From Ophiocordyceps camponoti-saundersi (nom. inval.) (lineage: Eukaryota; Ascomycota; Sordariomycetes; Hypocreales; Ophiocordycipitaceae): a stretch of DNA of 42,204 bases. The stretch lies in assembly GCA_003339415.1 (NCBI GenBank), contig PDHQ01000293.1, positions 1 to 42,204 of the forward strand. Direction: 5' to 3'. The first letter of the stretch is position 1. Each line of letters begins with the position of its first letter. The position numbers were made by a program, and so were the translations under genes. This document shows, piece after piece, positions 33,991 through 42,204 of the stretch. The notes below the pieces were generated by a model, which was not told where the DNA came from, searched no databases, and saw nothing but the letters and a program-made list of their open reading frames with translations.

Positions 33991-34589
33991 GGTTTTAATT
34001 AAGGGCCTTAGCCGGGGCAAATTAAGTAAGAGAGCGAATAAAAAATAAGCTTTATTTTTTTTTAGAATAGGTTTTAAAATATATAAATATATATAGAAAA
34101 TAAAGTTAGAATAAAAAGGTAAGGTATAAGGCGCGGTATATAAGTAAATATATAATATACGAACGTATATAGTTTACTTATACGGATATTATAAGGAGCG
34201 AGACGTAAAAAGAAGGCTAGATATATAAAAATAGCGTTTATAATAATAATAGTAGCTATATAGTTAAAATATAAGAGGTAGAGAAATATAGTAAAAACTA
34301 TATATAAAAAGGAAAATATAATAGTATAATAAAGGTAAATAAGAAGATATAAATATAATATTATTAGTATTAGAATAAATATAATAACTAAAGTAAGTTA
34401 TATTTAACCCTAACCTTATTTATAATATCTATTATAATTTATTTTTTAAGAGGAGAGTAATTAAAAAAAGGAAAAAAAAAAAAGAGAGAGAGAGAGAGAG
34501 AGGGGAATTTTTTTTTTTTTCTTTATATTATTATATTAATATCTATATATAGCTATAAAGGTAAGAATAAATAAGAAAATTAATATAGG

Positions 34590-35240
34590 AAAGGTTTCTA
34601 CTAATTATAGTTTATATTATTATCGCTACTAAGCGTATTTATAATAAAATAGGAAACGGGTATAGCTAAGTTTTAAAAATATATATAGCTACGCTATTAT
34701 CGGAAGCGGATATATATCGCGTAAGCGCTATATTCGAAATAAGGCGTTTAGATATATTTAATAAAAAGAGATAATAAATAGATAAGGTAGCTATAGCTAT
34801 AATCCTTAACTAGGGATCCTCGCGATACGGTAAGTATAGCGCGGAAGAAACTTATAGATTATATAATCTTAGCGATCTAGATCTTTATACTATTATCGCC
34901 TTTAAGGCGTAGAGTAACGGGGTAGGCAGGTTAAGAGAAGAGTGCTATTTCGTTAGCTTATAGAAAATTAAGAAGGGCGTTTTTTTATTTAGAAAGAAAA
35001 GGGCGTTTAATAGCAAAATAGTACCGCCGCTAGTAATAATCGAAGGGGACGGTTCTAAAAGGTAAAACGATAAGATAATTACCGTTCCGTAGGTAGAAGA
35101 GTCTTTTAATAGGTCCGAGTAAAGTAGGATATAAGGTAATAATAGGATCTATAACCTTTTATTAGAAATAATTAGCTCGAATAGGAGGAAACGGAAAAAG
35201 AGGATAATTTTTTATATAGAGAGTAAGGTATAAGGTATAG
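34590..35240 (+). pseudogene. Family D eroded gene, copy 2 (best preserved)
   Basis: One plus frame holds from about 34661 to beyond 35230 without a shift (codon starts at 34661, 34751 and 34826 agree). It has roughly 11 stops in 190 codons, all TAA/TAG. Readable pieces are LKIYIATLLSEADIYRVSAI, then FEIRRLDI, EETYRLYNLSDLDLYTII, GRLREECYFVSL and KKGVFLFRKKRAFNSKIVPP, ending in a basic RRKRKKR stretch. Copy 3 gives the matching EETLRLYNLNNLGFY. The product would be a helical soluble protein with a basic C-terminal part. I do not recognise its family. No ATG start survives. A T10-rich pyrimidine run lies upstream at about 34510-34520. Confidence 0.5.
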
Positions 35241-35690
35241 GGAAAAAAAATATACTTATTTTTTATATAAGCTATAAATAGTTAAGAAGAGAAGATAATA
35301 AAAAAGATAGAAATATCTTATATATCGATTTAGATATACGTGCGCTAGTAAGCGAGTAGGCGAGTATTTATATATATATATATATATATATAAGTAAAGA
35401 GAAGTATAAAGGAGCTAGGAAAATAAACGCCCGTTTACTAAAATAACTACTATTAGCAAGATAATAAGTAAGGGCGTAAGATAGCGAGGACTTAACCGAG
35501 GCTAGGTAAGGTATATAAGGGTTAATAAATATACGCGGTATATTAAGAGGAGTAAGAGAGTTAGTAAGGAGATATACTAAAGAGGAAAAAAGATAAGGTT
35601 TTTAGCTATTAAAGATAGTTTCTTTAAGTATAAGGGGGTAAGCTATAAGGTAAATAGTAAAGAGGATTATTTTTTTTCTTTTTTTTTTCC
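35240..35690 (+). repeat. Family D purine-rich tail, copy 2
   Basis: The same marks as tail 1 follow here: ATACTTATTTTTTATATAAG, a TA-repeat (35370-35393), AAGGAGCTAGGAAAATAA and CCCGTTTACTAAAATAAC, then GATAGCGAGGACTTAACCG. It leads through a T-rich segment (35670-35690) into copy 3. Confidence 0.6.
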
Positions 35691-35734
35691 TTAGTAATTA
35701 ATTAAGTTATATAAGGGTAGATAATAAATATAAA

Positions 35735-36350
35735 AGTCTATATAGGAAAGATTATTACTAATTATAGTTAGTAATATCGTCGCTACTAAGTATATTTATA
35801 ATAACGTAAGAGATAAGTATAGTAAAATCGCGAAAGTATATATAGCTACGTTACTATTAGAAGCGGATATACCTCGCGTAGGCGCTATTTTCGAAATAAG
35901 GCGTTCGGAAATAGCTTAAAAAAAAGCGTGATAAATAGAGAAAGTAGCTATAAGTATAATTTTTAGCTCGCAATCCTCGCGATACCGCGAGAATAGCGTA
36001 GAAGAAACTCTTAGATTATATAATCTTAATAATTTAGGTTTTTATAATAAGGTTATAATTTAAGATTATATTAACTTCCTAAGTAAGATATAAGAGGAGT
36101 ATAATCTTATTAGCTTATAAAGTATTAGGAGAAGCCTTTATTATATTAAAAAAAAGGGCGAATTATAGTAATATAATATTACCGCTAATAGGAGTTAAAA
36201 AGTTCGGTCCTAAAAGGTAAAATAATCTTATCGTAATTAGAAGTAAAATAATTTTTTCTAATAGGGCCGAGGAGAGTACTATATATAATATAAAAAAAAT
36301 CTATTACCTTTTAGTAGAAAATATTAGCTTAAGCGAGAAAAAATAATAGT
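35735..36350 (+). pseudogene. Family D eroded gene, copy 3
   Basis: It is collinear with copy 2: ATAGGAAAG start, GCGGATATACCTCGCG in the middle, CGAAATAAGGCGTTCGG, then GAAGAAACTCTTAGATTATA. The frame reads EETLRLYNLNNLGFYNKVII. Differences from copy 2 are mostly C/T and G/A, plus a few indels. The segment CCGCGAGAATAGCG near 35985 is less mutated. Family unknown. Being third in a direct tandem array, it fits RIP acting on a local gene duplication. Confidence 0.45.
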
Positions 36351-36690
36351 AGGGGATAAAATATTATATAAGAGGAAAGTAAAAATAAAAGGTAAGAGTA
36401 AGATAAAAATATAATACTTAGTTTATTTATAGAAATAGCGAAAAGATAAGAAGATATAATAATATATATTAATATAAATATACGTATATAAGGGCGTAGG
36501 TATATATATATATAAAGATAAAAAGGTAAGGGAGAGAGAGTATAAGAGAATATAAAGCTAGGGAGCTAAGATAAAAAGCTTATATTTACTTAAATAATTA
36601 AAGATTATAAGAGAAAGGATATACGCGAGATAGCGAGGAGTTAAGTAATATTAGGATAATAAGCGCGGTAAAAGATATATTAAGGAGATA
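36350..36690 (+). repeat. Family D purine-rich tail, copy 3
   Basis: Marks are ATACTTAGTTTATTTATAG, a TA-repeat near 36510, GGGAGAGAGAGTATAAG, AAAGCTAGGGAGCTAAG, TTATATTTACTTAAATAATT and GCGAGATAGCGAGGAGTTAA. The family pattern ends near 36690. Confidence 0.6.
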
Positions 36691-37280
36691 GGGAGAAAAT
36701 ATATAAATAAGGAAGGATAATAAAATCTAACTAAGAGAAGATAAGATCTAAGCGTAATACGATAAGCTAGTCGAAAAATATATATAAAGAGGATATAAGT
36801 ATTTTTTTTTTCTATATAAATATATAAGAAGGTAAAATATAAGAATAAGGGGCTACTTTAATTAAACGCTTATAAATAAATAAATATTATTTAATAGATT
36901 TAAAAAGTAAAGGATAATAGGGATATAAAAATATAAATATTTTCTTTTTCGCTATAAGTTCTAAGATAAGATTATAATATAGGATATTTTTAATAGCTTT
37001 AAAAATAAGTTTAAGGGCTAAATACTAATTTTATAATACCTATTTAAAGGGTAACGTTAAGATATATTATATATATTAACTATAGCCGCTATTATAATAT
37101 TATATAATTATCTTTTTTTTTACGATATTAATTTATAAAGGCCCTAAGGCTTAAGAAGTAAAATAAACTATTTAGTATCGTTATATCTAAGTATTTTATA
37201 GGGGAAGAAGGATACCTTAGGAAAGCCTAATAAATACCTAAGTAAGGTACCTTACTAAGTAACTATATTATTTAAATAAT
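36691..37280. other. AT-rich interval, nothing assigned
   Basis: Very AT-rich sequence without a supported reading frame. It may contain the 5' part of the weak coding segment that follows. Confidence 0.4.
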
Positions 37281-37284
37281 AGAA

Positions 37285-37800
37285 GTAGGAATCTTTAGCT
37301 ATAGGGGGATAAGCTAAATAATAATTCTCTATATAAAAAGGGATAAGAAGTTAATTTTTAAGATAACGAAAGGAGAAAAAAAGATATTTCGGGGTAGAAC
37401 TATTTAATCTAAAGCTAAATATCTTAAAAATAATATTAAAATTAGTAATTTATTATAAAAAAGTAAAATATAAAAGTAAGGCTCTAATCCTATTTAATAG
37501 AGTTCTTACTATTACGATTTATAACGCTAATTTCCTTATCTTTAAAGGGAAAGTAAACTATATAAATACTTAGTAATAGCTAATATACTGCCTTAGCCGC
37601 CTTTATAATACGGATTTAAAGAAGATTTTAGAAGGCGAGGAAGACTAGGATACTATTTAATTAGGATATATATATATTATTAAGAGGCTTACTTTCTAGT
37701 TTAGCGTTTATTTTCTTTAAGTATTACTATTATAGCCGCTAAAAGATAGCTTTAAGACCGGGATAGTAAGTGCGTTTATTAAGATAAGAGGAAATATATT
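37285..37800 (+). pseudogene. Coding-like segment in two plus frames, function unknown
   Basis: From about 37285 a plus frame reads VGIFSYRGIS, then KKLIFKITKGEKKIFRGRTI (about 37400). From 37499 a different plus frame reads RVLTITIYNANFLIFKGKVN, then LIYCLSRLYNTDLKKILEGE, with a cluster of three stops near 37570. Runs of 20 to 25 codons without a stop, with balanced composition, suggest an eroded gene with a frameshift or intron between the parts. No family recognised. Confidence 0.35.
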
Positions 37801-37985
37801 ATAATATAAAGAGTATAAGATTTAGGGTATAGCGCTTAGAATATCTATATATTAAGTATATTATATATAAATATATATATAGCTTAATTATAAGGCGGGT
37901 TAGGAAGATATGCTTTATATAAAGGCTTTTAAAGGTATATAGCTAAGATATAAAGTTAAAATAAAATAGTAAGGTGCGGGGGGGG

Positions 37986-38335
37986 CATATATATATATAT
38001 TATATATACGTAAACTATCGCGTATATATATATAAGAAAGTGCCTAGTTTATATATATTATAAAAGTAAGTATTAGTCTAATAAATAAGGGCTAAAAAGC
38101 TAAAAAGAAAATAGCCGCTATAATATAATTATAAATATATATATTAGTTATAAGATTAAGGCGCTATTACTTATACTCGCTACCTATAAGGAGGATACTA
38201 GTCCCTACTACGTTTTTAGATAAAACTTAATATAAAATATTAAATCTAAATACTTCTATTACTATTCTAGTAATAGTTATAAGCTAGGTCTGCTCTATTT
38301 AATCTAATTAGTTATATAAAGTTTTTACTAAATAA
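37986..38335 (+). repeat. Family B LTR-like repeat, copy 3
   Basis: The copy is preceded by GTGCGGGGGGG. It shares AAGTAAGTATTAGTCTAATAA, GGGCTAAAAAGC, TTTTTAGATAAAACTTAAT and GTTATAAGCTAGGTCTGCTC with copy 1. With copy 4 at 40616 it brackets family A copy 5 and family C copy 4, like two LTRs round an internal region of about 2.3 kb. Confidence 0.6.
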
Positions 38336-38681
38336 ATATTACTTATTTTTTTTCTTCCTTTTTTTTTATATATAATATATTTTTATCTAAAGATTTTATT
38401 TATTCTTAAAAGCCTCCTTAAATCCTCCGTAAATATAGGAACTAAACTTAATAATATTATAACTTAAAAAAGGTTACCGAACTTTATAATATCTAAAAAT
38501 ATATTAATTTAGATATATTTTATAATAAACTTACTAAACTAAATAAACGAAAATATATCCTCTTAGATACTTAAGCTCGTTAACTTAATAACCCGGAATT
38601 AGAACTATTCTTTACTTATAAGATATTACTTTATATAGTTATAGCTAAAAAGAATATAATATAATAGGTAGTATACTTTAG

Positions 38682-39285
38682 TAGCGGTAATAAATACGCT
38701 TAAAGAAAAATAAGCGTATAACTTAGCTAGGAGATATCTAAAAGCTCCTATAAAGTTTAATTAAATAGTTTCTTAACCTCTTTCTTTTCCTAAAAGTATT
38801 TATAAATTAAGATATAAAAGGTAAATAATATAGGACTAAGGTTATTACTAAATATATAGCTTAGATTAGTTTCCTTTAAAAGAGGAAGAAATTAAGTAAG
38901 TAATTAGCCCTAACCTTATTTTTATAGCTATCGTAAAAGTTATTTATTATAAGTTAAGTCTTAAAAAGGACTTATAATAAAAACTCTACTAACCTTATAA
39001 CTTTATTTTAAACTTTATACTTTTATATTATAAATTCCTAATTTAAATATTTATTTTTAGGTTTTCGGCACTTAATTAAATAGTTTTTATTTTCCTTTTT
39101 CTTTCTTTTTTTATCTCTATATAGAAAACCGATTTTTTATTATTTTCCCTATAAAGAATTACTATCTAGCACTTCCCCTTATAGCTAGAGATCCCCCCTT
39201 ATATTAGTTAAAAACTTTAATTATCTAAAAAGTTACGCTTTTTATATATTTACTATACTTACTTAAGGTATCCTTCTTCCCTTAC
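38682..39285 (+). repeat. Repeat family A, copy 5
   Basis: A full-length copy some 20 kb from the others. The right end, GCTAGAGATCCCCCCTTATA followed by CTATACTTACTTAAGGTAT, matches copy 2 rather than copies 3 and 4. It sits inside the pair of family B elements, which suggests that family A could be part of their internal region. Confidence 0.85.
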
Positions 39286-39479
39286 TAAAATACCTATATT
39301 AAAATAATATTATAATTCCCTAATAGAATAAATATTATACTAATTAATTTCGAGAAAGAATAAATTACTTACCTCCTTTTAGAGTTACCTCTCCTTAAGT
39401 ATTCTAAAAGAATTTCGAAATCTTATAAGTATAGAAGTTATAATAAACTTAAACTTTAAGACTAAGTTACCTAATACCT

Positions 39480-40330
39480 TAGTTATCTATATACTTTCCT
39501 TCTATTATTATATTATTTACTTTTACTAATATTAAACGTTATTATAATTATAAGCGTTATTTTTAACGTTTACTATATACTATTATTATTTTCTATCTAT
39601 ATATTTAACTTTTATTTCAATACTGCTAATTTTTCTTAGCGTTAACCTAAGTTTATTTAGCAGGCGTTAAAGGAAACGGGTATAATATTTTTAAGAAGCT
39701 TAGGAGATAATAGCCTTTCCTATACTTATCTATTCCTAATTTCGACTTTAAGAGAGTCTTCTAACTTTATAACCTCTCTACTCTCCGTAATATTATTATT
39801 ATCTTTAATAGCTATCGCTATAATTTACGTAAAGCTAGGAGTAGTAGTTTAAATTTAATATAAATATTATTATCTAAGACCCGCTTATATAAAGCTACTA
39901 GAAACGCTATACTTTAAGCTTAGAAGCGAGATATAGTATTAAAAAAAATACGCGCGAGTTCGCAGGCGATTATACTTCTTATAAGTAGTATTATTCGCTA
40001 CCTAATAGCTTTACGTAACTAAGGCCTTAAAATATCTATTATTACGTAGAATTTTAATATATATTATTAAGGCGGATATAGTAATCTTAGCTTAAAAAAT
40101 AATATTTATTATAAGGCGCGAGAGTGCTTATCGCTCTAACTCCTATAGAAAAAAACCACGTTATTTTAATAAATATAAAATCTATAAGCGGATACTTATA
40201 TATATATTTAAAGCGTTTATTATAGCTATAATCGATAAGTATATAGTTAAAAGCTAGAGGAGGTAATACCTCCCTTATACGCTATAATCGTATATAGGAA
40301 TAAAACTTAAGTTTATTTTAAAATCTATAT
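39480..40330 (-). pseudogene. Family C coding-like relic, copy 4
   Basis: Layout and marks match copy 2: the AGGTAATACCTCCCTTATAC inverted repeat (about 40262-40281; GGCGATACCTCCCTTAAATA in copy 2), and TATTATTATTATCTTTAATAG further left. Its stop density is higher than in copy 2, so it is more eroded. Two less mutated points remain, TTTCAATACTGCTAATTT near 39618 and CGCGCGAGTTCGCAGG near 39955. Function unknown. Confidence 0.3.
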
Positions 40331-40364
40331 TCCTTTTTAAGAAAAAAGCTATATAGAAAACTTT

Positions 40365-40870
40365 AGAAAGAAAAGGAAGAGGAGGATAAGGGAAGAAGAA
40401 AAAGGAAAAGAGAGAGAGGAAGAGAAGAGGGCATTTTATACTATACCTAGATAACTTAGCTAGCTTTACTAATTTAATAAGTATAGAAAATATATACCTA
40501 TAGTTTTTTCCTATAAGTTTTCTCTTAAAAGTTTTAATAATCTTATCTTATAATTTTTAAAATTATTTTTAAGGCTTATTAGATATTTCTAAATTAGCTT
40601 ATAAGTTTAAGGGGGTATATTATATATATATATATAAGAAAGTGCTTTCTTTATATTACGAAAGTAAGTATTAGTTTAATAAGTAAGGGCTAAAAACTTA
40701 AAAAGGAAATAGTCGCTATAAGTAATTATAAGTATATATCTTAGCGGTAAGATTAAGGCGTTATAATTTATAAATATTATATAAAAAAAAGATACTAATC
40801 TTAACTATATTTTTAGATAAGACTTAAGATAATATATTTACTTTATATACTTTTATTACTATTATTATAA
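40365..40870 (+). repeat. Purine tract plus family B LTR-like repeat, copy 4
   Basis: A GA tract (40365-40435) is followed by ATTTTATACTATACCTAGAT, nearly identical to copy 1 at 21302, then AAGGGGGTATATTATATAT (start about 40616) and the family B body through AGATAAGACTTAAGATAATA. Copies 1 and 4 are the closest pair in this part. Confidence 0.65.
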
Positions 40871-41700
40871 TAATATATAAGTAAATATAAGGAGTATAAT
40901 TATAAAAAGCGGTAATATAATAAGAAATTAAATTTATAAATATATTATAAGATAAATATTTAGAAAAGAAAGTAAGCTATTAATAGTTATTTAGAAATTT
41001 AAAATAGCTTATAAAGTACTTTTTAAAATATATATATTCGATTTTTTCCTTAAAGGAAATATATTCTAAGCGAAGAAAATACTCTTAGAACTTAGAAATA
41101 TATCTTTATATACTATTATTATTAAATTAGAAAATTAATAAAATTAAAAATTAAAGTTTAAAAGTAAAATATAATAAAATAAAAATAAATATATATAGTT
41201 TTATATTAGTAATATTAATAAAGCTAATAAAAGCTATATTACTTATTTTTATAATAACTAAGTAAGGTTAGTAGCTTTTAAAAGTATATAAATAAATATA
41301 TATAGCTTTTATAAAACTTAGTATAAAGCGTAAGCTAGTATATTTTAATAGCGCTAATTAAGCGTAAGCTTAGCGTAATATTAATTATAATAAAAAAATT
41401 AAACGCTATATTATAAGCTATTTTAACTTATTTTAACTAATAAAAGCGCTACTTAATTTTAATATAAATATTATAACGAAAAATATATATAATATTTAAA
41501 AAAGTAAAATATTAATATATAATATTATATATTTATTTTTTAAAAAATTTATAATAAAAAATAAAATATAAAAAAGAAAATAAAAAAATTAAGGAAAATA
41601 ATACTTATTTTATATAAAAAAATAATAATAATAAGAAAAATAATTAAAAAAAATAAGAAAAAAAGCGTATATATATATATATATATTTATTTATAACTAT
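40871..41700. other. Extremely AT-rich interval
   Basis: Almost pure A/T with few G or C. A partial match to the family D tail begins at about 41650. Nothing coding or structural is supported before that. Confidence 0.5.
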
Positions 41701-42060
41701 ATAAAAAAGAAAAAAGAGGAGAGAGGGAGAGAGGGAAAGAGAAAAAAGAGGAGAGGAAGAGTAAGAGAGAAAGGGAGAGAGGGAGAAGGGGAGAGAGGGA
41801 AAGAGAAAAGAGAGGAGAGGAAGAGAGAGAGAGAAAGGAAAAGAGGGAGAGAAAGAGAGAAAAAAGAGAGGAGAGGAAAAGAGAGGAGAGGAAAAAAGAG
41901 GGAGAGAGAGAGGATAGAGAAAAAAAGAAAAAAAAAAAATATAAAAAAAAAGAAAAAAAATAACCGTTTACTTATATAACTAATAATAGTAATAAAATAT
42001 AGAGATAAGCGAAAAAAAAAAACTTATATAAGGTAATAATAAAGCGTAAAAAGGTATATT
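41650..42060 (+). repeat. Family D-like tail with long GA microsatellite
   Basis: A TA run (41670-41685) is followed by about 235 bp that is nearly all G and A (41707-41940), built of GAGAGGGAGAGAGGGAAAGA-type units, then by CCGTTTACTTATATAACTA, the signature of the family D tails. The extreme strand asymmetry could allow triplex DNA. No matching coding part lies to its left, so only the tail is present. Confidence 0.65.
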
Positions 42061-42118
42061 AATATATATAAAAATATAAGAAATAGTAAGATATAAAAAT
42101 AAGGTAGTAAGAGCGCGA

Positions 42119-42139
42119 GGGGGGGGGGGGGGGGGGGGG

Positions 42140-42183
<44 letters not shown>

Positions 42184-42204
42184 AAAAAAAAAAAAAAAAA
42201 AAAA
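42119..42204. repeat. G21 then A34 homopolymers at the sequence end
   Basis: Twenty-one G (42119-42139) are followed by 34 A (42140-42173), GAAG, and A to the end. The sequence stops inside the homopolymer. Such a G-to-A block could be a true microsatellite at the end of a purine tract, or an artefact of assembly or of sequencing through low-complexity DNA. Confidence 0.8.

Noticed and set aside
34405..34420. AACCCTAACC as a second telomere tract
   Set aside because: There are fewer than two units. A similar CCCTAACC occurs by itself in family A copy 5, so it carries no telomeric meaning.
1..42204. Mitochondrial DNA or AT-rich bacterial/protist genome as the source
   Set aside because: CpG is frequent while CpA/TpG are depleted, transition-only differences occur between repeat copies, Copia motifs are broken at Trp/Gln codons, and CCCTAA repeats are present. 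Together these point to RIPed nuclear fungal DNA.

Overview
The window looks like a RIP-degraded (repeat-induced point mutation), gene-poor block of a filamentous ascomycete (Pezizomycotina) genome. It is very AT-rich and saturated with TpA, while CpA/TpG and therefore ATG are nearly absent. CpG is still common, which argues against CpG deamination. Almost all differences between repeat copies are C/T or G/A transitions. Telomere-type CCCTAA repeats, an LTR retrotransposon and several multicopy families, all broken by stop codons, fit fungal heterochromatin, probably subtelomeric. I see no intact protein gene, no rRNA, no convincing tRNA and no CRISPR.

Layout. 1-1617: AT-rich DNA carrying a small block of GACTGACTAAA-type inverted and tandem repeats (521-700) that escaped RIP. 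1618-11030: a composite satellite. Six exact 31-bp repeats lead into a higher-order array whose successive blocks are 274 + 36n bp long (n = 0, 4, 6, 7, 15 or 18), the 36-mer being built round the 18-bp palindrome TTATCCCCTAGGGGATAA. 11390-11978: a plus-strand coding relic with 160 stop-free codons. 12195-19090: four copies of repeat family A, with minus-strand coding relics (12420-14300), an interstitial telomere tract with GC-rich palindromes (15506-15624) and a C2H2-like zinc-finger relic with a 41-codon tandem repeat (17262-17950). 20400-23190: two copies of a degenerate unit, C (minus-strand coding-like) plus B (LTR-like). 23286-27190: a Ty1/Copia retrotransposon with both LTRs whose body starts in the integrase C-terminal region. 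27323-27595: a short coding-like stretch. 28492-28629: a possible SINE (Pol III A box plus poly-A). 28772-31288: a relic of about 838 codons in one frame with no frameshift. 32990-36680: three tandem copies of family D, each an eroded gene plus a purine-rich tail. 37285-40870: a coding-like segment, then B-A-C-B. 41650-42204: a D-like tail, a long GA tract, then G21 and A34, where the sequence ends.

The window is best read as a graveyard. Duplicated genes and transposons were mutated by RIP to nonsense while their length and frame were largely kept, so old reading frames can still be traced. Every coding entry is therefore called a pseudogene. Coding reads rest on stop density, amino-acid character, agreement between copies and, for Copia, recognisable motifs. 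No similarity search was possible.
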